64,000 nt of DNA. Source: Xanthomonas maliensis. GTDB lineage: Bacteria > Pseudomonadota > Gammaproteobacteria > Xanthomonadales > Xanthomonadaceae. Under the pieces are notes generated by a model that saw only the letters and a program-made list of their open reading frames with translations, was not told the DNA's origin and searched no databases. Below are positions 38,747 through 48,215 of this stretch, piece after piece (position 1 is the first letter of the stretch; each line of letters starts with the position of its first letter). The position numbers were made by a program, and so were the translations under genes. The stretch spans positions 1 through 64,000 of the forward strand of contig NZ_NSET01000062.1 in NCBI RefSeq assembly GCF_009192945.1. The letters are read 5' to 3'.

Positions 38747-40223
38747 TGCTGGCCTCCACCGCCGCTGGCACCCGCAGGACGCAGACCCCGGCAAGCAGCA
38801 GGCTGAGCCCGCCGATCGCCAGCGCATGGATCGGTTGCCCGCCCAGCCACGCGCGGAGCACGAAGCCCAACGCACTGGCGGCGACCAACTGCGGAATCAC
38901 GATAAAGAAATTGAAGATCCCCATGTACACGCCCATCTTGGTGGCAGGCACGCTACCGGATAGCAATGCATAGGGCAGCGACAGGATCGAGGCCCAGGCG
39001 AAGCCGACGCCCAGCATCGACAGCAACAACCAGTGCGGATCGTCGATCCAGCGCATCGACAGCAAGCCGGCCGCGCCCAACCACAGATTGCACAGATGGC
39101 TCCAGCGCACGCCGATCACCCGTACCAGCAGTGGAATGACCACCGCCGCCAATGCCGCAAACCCGTTGTAGGCGCCAAACAGCACGCCCACCCAGTTGGC
39201 GCCGTCGTTGTAGGCCGCCGAGCCCGGATCGGTGGTGCCGAAGTGCAACTGCGTTACCGCCGCGGTGGTGTAGATCCACATTGCGAACAGCGCGAACCAG
39301 GAGAAGAACTGCACCCAGGCCAGCCGCCGCATGGCTAGCGGCATCTGTCGCAGATCCTGCACGATCGCGACCAGCATGCCGTTCGCAGACGTCACTCGTG
39401 CCAATGCCAGCAACCCGCCATAGGCCAGGCACAGGCCGGCCAGCACGTAGAGCATGCGATCGCCTTGCTGCCAGGCGATGGTCGCCGCCAACGCCAGTCC
39501 CATCGCGCACCAGCACAGGCTGGTCGTCAGTGGCGGCAACGTGCTGGTCTTGGCCACCGCGGCTGCGGGTGGATGCACATCGTCGAACGCTGCCAATTCG
39601 GCGGGAATGTACTCGCGCGTGCGCAGGACGGTCCAGGCGATCGACAGAAACAGCACTGCCGCGCCGAGATAGAACGCATAGCGCACGCTATCGGGCAGCT
39701 GCCCGGCAGCGGCGGTATTGGCCACGCCCCAGTGCGCCAGCAGCCACGGCAACAAGCTGGCCACGATCGCGCCGACGCCGATGAAGAAGCTTTGCATCGC
39801 ATAGCCGGTCGGCCGCTGCACCGGCGGCAGTTGATCGCCGACCAGCGCGCGGAAGGGCTCCATCGAGATGTTGATCGAGGCATCCAGCACCCACAGCGTG
39901 CCCGCTGCGATCCACAGCACCGGCGCGTTGGGCATCACCAACAAGGCCAGCGTGGTGAAGACCGCACCGAGCATGAAGTACGGACGCCGGCGCCCCCAGC
40001 GGGTCCAGGTCCGATCGGACAGATAGCCGATGATGGGCTGCACGATGAGTCCGGTCAGCGGCGCGGCGATCCACAGGCCGGGCACGTCATCGACCTGGGC
40101 GCCCAGTGTCTGAAAAATGCGGCTGGCATTGGCGTTTTGCAGCGCGAATCCGAACTGGATGCCGAGAAAGCCGAAGCACATGTTCCAGATCTGCCAGAAA
40201 TGCAGACGCGGCTTGGCGGTCAT
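38739..40223 (-). CDS. Inner-membrane sugar transporter, MFS (GPH/SUT-like, MalY type)
   Basis: 494-residue protein with twelve predicted membrane segments. The N-terminal motif IVQPIIGYLSDRTWTRWGRRRPY is the signature loop between segments 2 and 3 of the glycoside-pentoside-hexuronide/sucrose-maltose transporters. Its place in the operon suggests proton-coupled import of maltose or short maltodextrins from the periplasm, like MalY of Caulobacter. ATG at 40223 overlaps the upstream glycosidase stop (ATGA), and its end overlaps the GH13 start by eight bases, so all three are translationally coupled. Confidence 0.9.
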   Translation of the reverse strand: MTAKPRLHFWQIWNMCFGFLGIQFGFALQNANASRIFQTLGAQVDDVPGLWIAAPLTGLIVQPIIGYLSDRTWTRWGRRRPYFMLGAVFTTLALLVMPNAPVLWIAAGTLWVLDASINISMEPFRALVGDQLPPVQRPTGYAMQSFFIGVGAIVASLLPWLLAHWGVANTAAAGQLPDSVRYAFYLGAAVLFLSIAWTVLRTREYIPAELAAFDDVHPPAAAVAKTSTLPPLTTSLCWCAMGLALAATIAWQQGDRMLYVLAGLCLAYGGLLALARVTSANGMLVAIVQDLRQMPLAMRRLAWVQFFSWFALFAMWIYTTAAVTQLHFGTTDPGSAAYNDGANWVGVLFGAYNGFAALAAVVIPLLVRVIGVRWSHLCNLWLGAAGLLSMRWIDDPHWLLLSMLGVGFAWASILSLPYALLSGSVPATKMGVYMGIFNFFIVIPQLVAASALGFVLRAWLGGQPIHALAIGGLSLLLAGVCVLRVPAAVEASNA

Positions 40224-42406
40224 GGCGCCGCCTCCGCATCGCTGGCTGGACCAACCAGCAAGGCCTCGACATCGGCCTGGTTGCGCACGCCGTCGCGACC
40301 GCCGCGACCGCCGGTGTATTGAGCGAAATGCGCCAGTGCACTCATGTTGAAACCCTGCTGTAGATGGAACCGACAGGCCTGTCCCGCCGCGGCCTCCACG
40401 CTCACCTGGGTGGACACCTGCACGCCAACGCTGTGCGGCATCACCACGGTCGTGACCTGCGGCGCACGCCCTGGGCACTCCAGTACCAGCTGTTTGACCG
40501 CCGCCGTCACACCGGTATTGATCGGTCCGTTGTCGTTGCGATAGCGCAAGGCCACGCGGTGTCGCCCGCTGTGCGTCGGCCACCAGTCCCAGTGCTCGGC
40601 GCCGGGCAGCACCTGCTGCGGCCCCACCCACACCAGCGGGCTAGGTAGCGATTCCAGCCCGTTGGCACGACGCACCAAGCTGAGCATATGCAAGCGGCCG
40701 TCGTCGGGCAGCTCGAAGACGACGCGCGCGTCCTGCTCGCGACCATCGACGAATAGCGTGGTGCCCGACGGGATCGCGATGCGATGTCCATCGGCATGCG
40801 GGGTAGCGACCGGTGCTTCCGGCGTCTGCGGCGCGAACATGTGGCTTGGCCGCGCAGGCGGGGTGTCATCGCCAGCACGCGCCACCAGCTGTACGACCGT
40901 GGTCTGACCCTGCCTCCGGATATCGCCGGCGACCAACAGCGTGCCACCGGTCTCGCGCGGCCGCCGCAATACCCAGCGCTGCTGGCCATCGCTCAGCTCG
41001 ATCTGCTCGGTATCGCCGAACAACAAAGGCAGCAGGCGACGCGGCAGCTTGGGCGCAATCTGCCCATCGGCCTGCAGTCCGAACACCCCCTCGAGCACCG
41101 CCGACAAATAACCGGCCACCGACCACAACTGACGCGGGGAGTTCACCACCGGGCCACTGAGCGCACCCTCCTCCACATGCACGGCCAGGCTCTGCATTTC
41201 ATAGTTTTCCATGTTGGAGCCCGCCAATGCGCTACCGCGTATCAGCGATTCCAGCTCCAGTGCGATGCGCGGCGCGTCGTCGAGCGCGCGCGCGGCGCGC
41301 AGGCTGTAGGCACTGACGAATGGCCACACCGCGCGGTTGTGGTAGATCGGCTGCGCCGCCTCCTGTGGCCACACTACCGGGCTGCCGCCGGCGACGGTTG
41401 GATAGTGCTGCAGCGCCCGCCGCGCCCGCTCAGCAGGAAACACCTCGGCCAGGACGCCCAGCGCCAGGCCCAGTAGGTCGACCTTGGCCACGCGCACCGG
41501 ATGGGCGGCAGGACCGAGATAGCTGACATATTGACCATTGCGTGCATCCCAGAAGCGCGCATCGATGGAGCGCCGCAGCGCGTCGGCCCACTGCGCGTAC
41601 TTGCCCGCGCGTGCATCGCCGCGCTGACGCGCCAGCGTCTCGGCCAGGCGCAAGGCTTGGTAGTGCAGCACATTGGTGGATAAGGCAAACGATTCGCCGA
41701 TGAAGACCACGTCCTGCTGCGTCCACGCCGGATAGGTCTGCTCGCGCCAGTCCAGGAACGAGGTTTCGCCGCGATACAGCCCCATCCGCGGATCGAACAC
41801 CGCATCGCGATCCTGCGCCAACGTCGCCTGCAGCGCTTGCCACACCTCGGTAGCGAACGCATCGTCGTCGAGCAGACCGCGTGCGGCGAGAAACCACACC
41901 ACCCGGTCGCTGCTGATCGGCCAACTGCCGCCCGACCCGGTGTCCTGGGCCACAAACAGACCAGGTGTATGGCCATCGCGCGCCTGCGACAGCTTGAACC
42001 GCAGCGCCGTGCGCGTGCGCTCCGGCTCCAGCCGCGCCAACGCCAGATCGGCAGCGAAGCTGAGATCACGCGTCCACACGTAAGGCCAGCGCTCTCCGGT
42101 CTCGAAGCAAACGCAGGGCACCGGCTGGCCATGATTGAAGGCCGGGTCACGAATGGCCTCGACGCGATCATCGGCCAGCTCCTGCTGCGCCAAGGCGAAC
42201 AAGGCATCGAACAACGGGCTGGCGGTGTGGCTGCGCAAGGCCTGCGCTGGAATACGCCGTTCGCCCTGCGGCGACTGCAGCACGAAGCCTCCATCCGGCA
42301 GCGCCTGCGCCTGTGCGCGGCGCCCTTGAAATTCGATGGTGTCGGCGAGTGCCGACGAATTCGCCGCCATGCCCAGCGTGGCAGCCATGCAGATCATTTT
42401 CAGCAT
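40220..42406 (-). CDS. Six-hairpin (alpha/alpha)6-barrel glycosidase, GH15/GH63-like
   Basis: 728-residue protein with a signal peptide (about 1-21, MLKMICMAATLG onward), so periplasmic or exported. The motif WPYVWTRDLSFAADLALARLE and FIGESFALSTN, followed by PAWTQQDV and HNRAVWPFVSAYSLRAARAL, are those of six-hairpin glycosidases, which include glucoamylases and alpha-glucosidases. A C-terminal beta-sandwich region (about 560-700) is probably carbohydrate-binding. The exact GH family and bond cannot be fixed from the sequence. First gene of the - strand operon, downstream of operator 1. The start at 42406 is one of two close ATGs. Confidence 0.78.
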   Translation of the reverse strand: MLKMICMAATLGMAANSSALADTIEFQGRRAQAQALPDGGFVLQSPQGERRIPAQALRSHTASPLFDALFALAQQELADDRVEAIRDPAFNHGQPVPCVCFETGERWPYVWTRDLSFAADLALARLEPERTRTALRFKLSQARDGHTPGLFVAQDTGSGGSWPISSDRVVWFLAARGLLDDDAFATEVWQALQATLAQDRDAVFDPRMGLYRGETSFLDWREQTYPAWTQQDVVFIGESFALSTNVLHYQALRLAETLARQRGDARAGKYAQWADALRRSIDARFWDARNGQYVSYLGPAAHPVRVAKVDLLGLALGVLAEVFPAERARRALQHYPTVAGGSPVVWPQEAAQPIYHNRAVWPFVSAYSLRAARALDDAPRIALELESLIRGSALAGSNMENYEMQSLAVHVEEGALSGPVVNSPRQLWSVAGYLSAVLEGVFGLQADGQIAPKLPRRLLPLLFGDTEQIELSDGQQRWVLRRPRETGGTLLVAGDIRRQGQTTVVQLVARAGDDTPPARPSHMFAPQTPEAPVATPHADGHRIAIPSGTTLFVDGREQDARVVFELPDDGRLHMLSLVRRANGLESLPSPLVWVGPQQVLPGAEHWDWWPTHSGRHRVALRYRNDNGPINTGVTAAVKQLVLECPGRAPQVTTVVMPHSVGVQVSTQVSVEAAAGQACRFHLQQGFNMSALAHFAQYTGGRGGRDGVRNQADVEALLVGPASDAEAAP

Positions 42407-42546
42407 CGACGCGGCCCACCGGCTTGCGGCGGTCGGCCGTCCTCCCTCATTGCACGCGTTGTGATGCGTGGCGCAGGCCACGGCCGCGGCCCCTCCCAGG
42501 TACCGTGATGCCATGGTAGACGGGCATCCGCTGACGCGGCATCCCT

Positions 42547-42559
42547 GCATACGTATTCA
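42547..42559. promoter_or_regulatory. Operator 1 (GCATACGTATTCA) between the glycosidase operon and GH97 gene
   Basis: Near-palindrome identical to the two other sites in the locus. On the - strand it reads TGAATACGTATGC, and 25 bases later GTCTACCAT (at about 42521-42513), a likely -10 region for the glycosidase operon. Probably bound by the LacI-family regulator; also lies 85 bases before the GH97 ATG. Confidence 0.75.
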
Positions 42560-42643
42560 TCGCTGGGCGCCGATGCCGGCACGACGCAGCCACCCCGCTC
42601 GGCGGCATAGTCACCGGCACTTGGAATCGCCCTGGGAGGGGAT

Positions 42644-44731
42644 ATGCCGCTGTTTTCCGCTCGAGCGCGCTCGACACGCTCTGTCAGGTGGATCGCCTGG
42701 CTGCTGGCCCTGATCGCGCTGGGCAGTGGCAGTTTCGCTGTGCACGCCGCATCCTCCAGCATCGATGTCGCATCGCCCGGCAACATTCTGCAGGTGACGC
42801 TGGAACTCGATGGCGGCACGCCGTATTACCGGGTGCAGCGCCTGGGACAATCGGTGATCGAACGCTCCAAGCTTGGTTTCCAGCTACGCGACGGCCGCCT
42901 GGACCGCGACCTGATCGTGCTTGGACAAAGCCGGCGCGAGGCCGACGACACCTGGGAACAGCCGTGGGGCGAAACCCGCTGGATCGGCAATCATTACAAC
43001 GAGCTGCGCGTACAGCTAGGCGAGCACGGCGGCAAGCGACGGCGGCTGGACGTGGTGTTCCGCGTCTATGACGATGGAGTGGGTTTTCGCTATGCGTTCC
43101 CGCAACAAGTCGGCATGCGCGAGGCCATCATCGACGACGAACTCACCGAGTTCGCCATTGCCGCACCCGCCGAGGCATGGTGGATCCCGGCCGGCGAGCC
43201 AATCCATTACGAATACCTGTATCGCCGCACGCCATTGAACCAGGTGTCGCTGGCGCATACGCCGCTGACGCTGCGCAGCGAGGGCGGCCTGCATATCGCC
43301 CTGCACGAAGCGGCCTTGGTCGACTATGCCGGCATGTGGGTGCGTCGCACCGACGGCCAGCGCCTGCGCGCGCAACTCTCGCCGGCGGCCGAAGGCTGGA
43401 AAGTGCGCCGCACGCTTCCGTTCGACACCCCCTGGCGCACGCTGCAGATCGCCGACCAGGCCACCGGGTTGGTCGAGTCGAATCTGATCCTCAACCTCAA
43501 TGAGCCCAATGCCTTGGGCGATGTGAGTTGGGTCAGGCCGTCGAAGTACGTGGGCGTGTGGTGGTCGATGCATCTCAACCAACAAACCTGGGCAACCGGT
43601 CCGCGACACGCCGCGACGACCGCCAACACCAAGCGCTACATCGACTTTGCGGCTGCGCACGGCTTCCGCGGCGTGCTGGTCGAAGGTTGGAATCCCGGCT
43701 GGAATGGCGAGTGGTTCGGCAATGGCGGCAGCTTCGATTTCACCCGCGCGACCGTCGATTTCGACCTGCCGGCGCTGAGCCGTTATGCAGCCGCCAAGGG
43801 CGTCCACCTGATCGGCCACCACGAAACCGGCTGCGCGGTGGACCACTACGAAGATCAGCTCGCGCAGGCACTGGACCTGTATGCCCGCAACGGTGTGGAT
43901 GTCGTCAAGACCGGCTATGTCTGCGACGATGGCCAGGTAGAACGGCGCAATCCAGCCGGCGGCGAGGCCCTACGCGAGTGGCACGATGGACAGTGGATGG
44001 CACGCCATCATCTGCACGTGGTACGCGAGGCAGCACGTCGTCATATCGCCATCAACGCGCACGAGCCAATCAAGGACACCGGGCTACGCCGCACCTACCC
44101 CAACTGGATGTCGCGCGAGGGCGCGCGTGGCATGGAATATAACGCTTGGGGGCAGCCACCGAACCCGCCCGAGCACGAGGTCAACCTGGTCTTTACTCGC
44201 ATGCTGGCCGGACCGATGGACTACACCCCCGGCATCCTCAGCCTGAAGGGCCGCGATGGCCAGGCCATTCCCAGCACGCTCGCACGGCAGCTGGCGCTCT
44301 ATGTCGCGCTCTACAGCCCGATCCAGATGGCCGCCGACCTGCCCGAGCACTATCTGCAACATCGCGAAGCGTTTCGCTTCATCGAGGACGTGGCCGTGGA
44401 TTGGGAGCAGACCCGGGCGCTCAATGGCGAGGTCGGCGACTACGTCACCATCGCCCGCAAGCAACGCGGCGGACGCGACTGGTTCCTGGGCAGCATCACT
44501 GATGAGAACGGTCGCCTGCTGCAGGTGCCGCTGGGCTTTCTCGACCCCGGCGTGCGCTATCGCGCCGAGATCTATCGCGACGGCGACGACGCCGACTACC
44601 AGCGCAATCCCTTCGCCTTCGTCCGCGAGGAACGCGAGGTAAGCAGCAGTCAGACCCTGGACCTGCGGCTGGCGCCCGGCGGGGGACAGGCGATCCGCTT
44701 TGTTCCGCTCGATGCCGTCGGGCACCAATGA
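42644..44731 (+). CDS. GH97 glycoside hydrolase (SusB-like alpha-glucosidase)
   Basis: 695-residue exported enzyme with a signal peptide (about 1-36, cut near VHA). The GH97 fold is clear: N-terminal beta-sandwich (SPGNILQVTLELDGGTPYY, WIGNHYNELRV), then the TIM barrel with IGHHETGCAVDHYEDQ, VDVVKTGY, NAHEPIKDTGLRRTYPN and REGARGMEYN. The HEP...TGLRRTYPN and REG..GMEYN stretches are the active-site region of the family; SusB of Bacteroides is an inverting alpha-glucosidase, other members are retaining alpha-galactosidases. Context favours alpha-glucosidase. ATG at 42644 with a perfect GGGAGGGG ribosome-binding site, the same as in the receptor and alpha-glucosidase genes. Confidence 0.92.
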   Translation: MPLFSARARSTRSVRWIAWLLALIALGSGSFAVHAASSSIDVASPGNILQVTLELDGGTPYYRVQRLGQSVIERSKLGFQLRDGRLDRDLIVLGQSRREADDTWEQPWGETRWIGNHYNELRVQLGEHGGKRRRLDVVFRVYDDGVGFRYAFPQQVGMREAIIDDELTEFAIAAPAEAWWIPAGEPIHYEYLYRRTPLNQVSLAHTPLTLRSEGGLHIALHEAALVDYAGMWVRRTDGQRLRAQLSPAAEGWKVRRTLPFDTPWRTLQIADQATGLVESNLILNLNEPNALGDVSWVRPSKYVGVWWSMHLNQQTWATGPRHAATTANTKRYIDFAAAHGFRGVLVEGWNPGWNGEWFGNGGSFDFTRATVDFDLPALSRYAAAKGVHLIGHHETGCAVDHYEDQLAQALDLYARNGVDVVKTGYVCDDGQVERRNPAGGEALREWHDGQWMARHHLHVVREAARRHIAINAHEPIKDTGLRRTYPNWMSREGARGMEYNAWGQPPNPPEHEVNLVFTRMLAGPMDYTPGILSLKGRDGQAIPSTLARQLALYVALYSPIQMAADLPEHYLQHREAFRFIEDVAVDWEQTRALNGEVGDYVTIARKQRGGRDWFLGSITDENGRLLQVPLGFLDPGVRYRAEIYRDGDDADYQRNPFAFVREEREVSSSQTLDLRLAPGGGQAIRFVPLDAVGHQ

Positions 44732-44880
44732 CGGCACAGCGTCCGCACGCGCGGCAGAATGAGCGATCGCGTGCGGGCGCCGATGCGTGGCCAGCATCGA
44801 GAAAAGCGGCGCCAGCGGCGACGATCTTCGCTGCACTGCCGCACGCCACTGCTATCCGTCATGGGGAGGATGGCTGCGGC

Positions 44881-44896
44881 TTGGAATCGATTCCAA
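44881..44896. promoter_or_regulatory. Perfect 16-base palindrome before the TonB receptor gene
   Basis: TTGGAATCGATTCCAA is a perfect inverted repeat with a central CG, as in many LacI/GalR operators. Its centre is 30 bases (about three helix turns) from the centre of operator 2. No copy at the other two operator sites. It may bind a second regulator. Confidence 0.5.
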
Positions 44897-44911
44897 TGCA
44901 TCCGCCCGCGT

Positions 44912-44924
44912 TGAATACGTATGC
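44912..44924. promoter_or_regulatory. Operator 2 (TGAATACGTATGC) before the TonB receptor
   Basis: Reverse complement of operators 1 and 3, same 13 bases. 26 bases downstream is GTCTACCAT (44951-44959), a likely -10 region, so the architecture matches site 1. Lies in the 328-base gap between the GH97 and receptor genes; the rest of the gap shows no gene. Confidence 0.75.
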
Positions 44925-45059
44925 AGCCCGCGTTGCCATGTGGGCGCGCTGTCTACCATACGTTGCAGTCGTGATCGCCGTCATGGCGCGCGCTCCATCG
45001 CATCCAGGCGTTTGCCGGATCGGCACATCAAAGAAACAACATGTACCTGGGAGGGGAAA

Positions 45060-47825
45060 ATGTTGAACCACAAGCGCTCTGCGCTAAGTATCGCCTTGGC
45101 GCTCGCCATGGCACCGACATGGGCGACCGCACAGACGGCATCGCCGGAACAGGACGCCGTTGGCACGCAAGCCAGCGGCGAGGTCACCGACTTGGACAAG
45201 GTGCAGGTCACCGGCTTGCGCCGCGCGATTGAGGGCGCCATCTCGGTCAAGCGCGACGCGACCTCGATCGTCGAGGCGATTTCCGCCGAAGACATTGGCC
45301 GACTGCCCGATGTAAGCATCGCCGAATCGCTGGCACGCCTGCCCGGCTTGGCGGCGCAGCGCGTCGCCGGCCGTGCGCAGGTCATCAGCGTGCGCGGCCT
45401 GTCGCCGGACTTCTCCACCACCCTGCTCAACGGCCGCGAGGTCGTCAGCACCGGCGACAACCGCAGCGTGGAGTTCGACCAGTACCCGTCCGAGCTGGTC
45501 AGTGGCGTCACCGTCTACAAAACTCCCGATGCTGGCCTGGTCGGCCAGGGCCTGTCCGGCACCGTGGATCTACAGACTGCGCGCCCGCTGAGTTTCGACC
45601 AGCGCGTGATCGCCGTCGGCGGCCGCTACCAGCGCAACTCGCTGGGCAAGGCGGCCGATGTCGACCCCTATGGCAATCGCTTCAATGCCAGCTACATCGA
45701 TCAGTTTGCCGATCGCACCATCGGCCTGACCATCGGCTACGCCCACACCGACATGCCGATCCAGGAGAATCAGGTCGGCCTGTACGAACCCTGGAGCACC
45801 AAGGACACCGACACAGGCGCGCGCCCCAACGTGCCGGCTGGCACCTACTACAGCGACGGCATCAAGGCGCTGCGTCGCACCGGCAACAACAAGCGCGACG
45901 GCTACATGATGACGCTGCAGTACCGCCCGTCCAATGCCTGGACCAGCACGCTCGACGCCTTTCACACCGAGGCCGAGCAGATCGATACCGCCAACCAGTT
46001 CGAGGTCAACCTCAGCGGCTGGAATGGCGGCTACACGCCGACGGTGGTCATCAGCGATCCGCAGGTCAACGGCAACAACAGTATGACCGGCGGCACTGCC
46101 AACAATGTCTACCCGCTGGTCCGCGGCATGTACAACAAGCGCGAGGACAAGATCGATGCCTTTGGCTGGAACAACGAGTTCAGCTTCGAGTCCGGCGTGC
46201 GCCTCAATGCCGATCTGAGCTACTCCAAGGCCACGCGCGACGAGTTGAACCTGGAAAACAACACACAGCAGACGCCCAAACCGCAACTGGACGACGTGCA
46301 GCTACGCTACCGTAGCAATGGCTTTTCGCAGCTGATCCCCGGCCGCGATTATTCCAACCCCGATACGCTGTTCCTCACCGACACTATCTACGCGTCCGGC
46401 TATGGCAAGGTGCCCAGTGTGGAGGATCGGCTGAAGAGTGCACGCCTGCAGGCCAGCATTCCGATGTCCGAAGCGGTGGGCTGGATCTCGGATCTGGATA
46501 TCGGCGTCAACTACGCCGACCGTCGCAAGAACAAGACCCAGCCGGAGGGCAATATCCTGGTTGGCGCACAAGGCGACACCACCATCGCCAGCGATCTGCA
46601 ATACGCGCCGGTCAACCTGGGATTCGCCGGCGTCGGCTACATTCCCGCCTGGAACGTGCCGGCGGCGGTCTCTCGCTACATGAGCTTCCAGCCGGTAGAT
46701 AACCTCTCCTACCTGATTCCCAAGGCATGGACGGTGGAAGAGAAGATCACCACTGCATGGCTGCGCGCCAACCTGGACACCGCGCTGGGCGACAACGTGA
46801 CTCTGCGCGGCAACATCGGCGTGCAGATGCAGCGCACCGACCAGTCCTCCAGCTCGAATTACTTCGATGCGACGCGCCCGGCCGGACAGGAAGTGCAGCC
46901 GATCACTGGCGGCAAGACCTATAACGACTGGCTGCCCAGCTTGAACCTGGTTTTCATGCTGCCGCACGAGCAGACCGTGCGCTTTGCTGCAGCCAAGCAA
47001 CTGGCACGTGCGCGCGTGGATCAGTTGCGCGCCGGCGTCGACTTTGGCGTGGACACCACCACGGGGCGCCCTGGCGCGTCCGGCGGCAACCCGGAACTCA
47101 ACCCGTGGCGTGCCAACGCGCTCGATGTGTCCTATGAAAAGTATTTCGCCGAGCGCGCCTATGTCGCTGCGGCATTCTTCTACAAGGACCTCAAGAGCTA
47201 CATCTACACCCGTACCCAGGACGGCTACGACTTCTCCGCCTTCGTGGCCAACTACGTCCCGCAACCAGGCCAGCCGCCGGCCCAGACCACCGGCACCTTC
47301 ACCGGCCCGGAGAACAACGACGGCGGCATGCTCAAGGGCCTGGAGCTGACCGCCTCGATCCCGCTGGACCTGCTGTGGGCACCGCTGCAGGGCTTCGGCA
47401 TCCAGGCCAGCGCCACCTTCAACGACAGCGACATCAAGATTCGCGATCCTGAGAGCAAGGACAGCGTCGGCGATGGCGACATCAGCCTGCCGGGCCTTTC
47501 GAAGCGGGTATACAACCTGACTGCCTATTACGAACGCAGTGGTTTCGAGGCGCGCGTCAGCCAGCGGCGACGCTCGGACTTCATCGGCGAGATAGGTAAC
47601 TTCAACGGTAACCGTACCTTGCGCTATGTGGTCGGCGAGAACGTCACCGATGCGCAGATCAGCTACACCTTCGGCAGCGGCAGTCTCGACGGACTGACGG
47701 TTCTCCTGCAGGCGAGCAACCTGGGCAATACGCCGTACAAGACCTATGCCCAGAGCAAGGATCGCCCGTTGGAATACACCGAATGGGGCCGCACCTTGCT
47801 GCTTGGCGTGAACTACAAGTTCTGA
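45060..47825 (+). CDS. TonB-dependent outer-membrane receptor for maltodextrins (MalA-like)
   Basis: 921-residue outer-membrane transporter. Signal peptide about 1-24 (cut after TWATA). TonB box region near VTDLDKVQVTGLRRAIEG, plug domain (DIGRLPDVSIAESLARLPG, VRGLSPDFSTTLLNGR, VEFDQYPSELVSGVTVYKTPDAGL, GLSGTVDLQTARPL), then a 22-strand barrel ending in LLLGVNYKF with the terminal Phe that the Bam machine recognises. It has the features of carbohydrate TonB transporters of xanthomonads and of MalA of Caulobacter. No SusD-like partner is present. ATG at 45060 with GGGAGGGG eight to four bases before; long upstream open frame is not used. Has its own operator and promoter region. Confidence 0.93.
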   Translation: MLNHKRSALSIALALAMAPTWATAQTASPEQDAVGTQASGEVTDLDKVQVTGLRRAIEGAISVKRDATSIVEAISAEDIGRLPDVSIAESLARLPGLAAQRVAGRAQVISVRGLSPDFSTTLLNGREVVSTGDNRSVEFDQYPSELVSGVTVYKTPDAGLVGQGLSGTVDLQTARPLSFDQRVIAVGGRYQRNSLGKAADVDPYGNRFNASYIDQFADRTIGLTIGYAHTDMPIQENQVGLYEPWSTKDTDTGARPNVPAGTYYSDGIKALRRTGNNKRDGYMMTLQYRPSNAWTSTLDAFHTEAEQIDTANQFEVNLSGWNGGYTPTVVISDPQVNGNNSMTGGTANNVYPLVRGMYNKREDKIDAFGWNNEFSFESGVRLNADLSYSKATRDELNLENNTQQTPKPQLDDVQLRYRSNGFSQLIPGRDYSNPDTLFLTDTIYASGYGKVPSVEDRLKSARLQASIPMSEAVGWISDLDIGVNYADRRKNKTQPEGNILVGAQGDTTIASDLQYAPVNLGFAGVGYIPAWNVPAAVSRYMSFQPVDNLSYLIPKAWTVEEKITTAWLRANLDTALGDNVTLRGNIGVQMQRTDQSSSSNYFDATRPAGQEVQPITGGKTYNDWLPSLNLVFMLPHEQTVRFAAAKQLARARVDQLRAGVDFGVDTTTGRPGASGGNPELNPWRANALDVSYEKYFAERAYVAAAFFYKDLKSYIYTRTQDGYDFSAFVANYVPQPGQPPAQTTGTFTGPENNDGGMLKGLELTASIPLDLLWAPLQGFGIQASATFNDSDIKIRDPESKDSVGDGDISLPGLSKRVYNLTAYYERSGFEARVSQRRRSDFIGEIGNFNGNRTLRYVVGENVTDAQISYTFGSGSLDGLTVLLQASNLGNTPYKTYAQSKDRPLEYTEWGRTLLLGVNYKF

Positions 47826-47842
47826 GTACGGCCGTGATGGCG

Positions 47843-47877
47843 ACGCCCGTCGGCATCTGCTGGCGGGCGTTTCTTTT
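47843..47877 (+). terminator. Rho-independent terminator of the TonB receptor gene
   Basis: ACGCCCG (47843-47849) pairs with CGGGCGT (47864-47870), followed by TTCTTTT. About 18 bases after the receptor stop. Confidence 0.8.
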
Positions 47878-48215
47878 GCTGGCGTTGGATGCGTTTCGAG
47901 CCAGCTCCGGCAACCGGTGCCGCCGAGTCCATGTCTGCGGTGGCAAGCAACATTGTCTATTGCGGGTACACGCGTGCAGAGCCGCTTGCTGGCACTGCCC
48001 CGCATGCGCTGTCTGATGTCTGCGGCGAGGCGTCTACGCCTTACGCGCGGCTTCGGATGCCGGCAGGCGCTCGGGACGACGCCAGCGTTCGCGTACTGGG
48101 CGCACCGTCCACACCGGCCAGTTCTGCACAGGGAGCACCGTCCATGCCATCACCGCACACGCAGCGGCGCTCGACCGTGTGCGGCTCCCCTGCCCTGCGT
48201 TACCCCATCCTGCGA
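47878..48215. other. Gene-free gap between convergent TonB receptor and alpha-glucosidase genes
   Basis: 338 bases with several short open frames but no start with a ribosome-binding site and no recognisable protein. No repeat or RNA gene seen. Confidence 0.6.
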
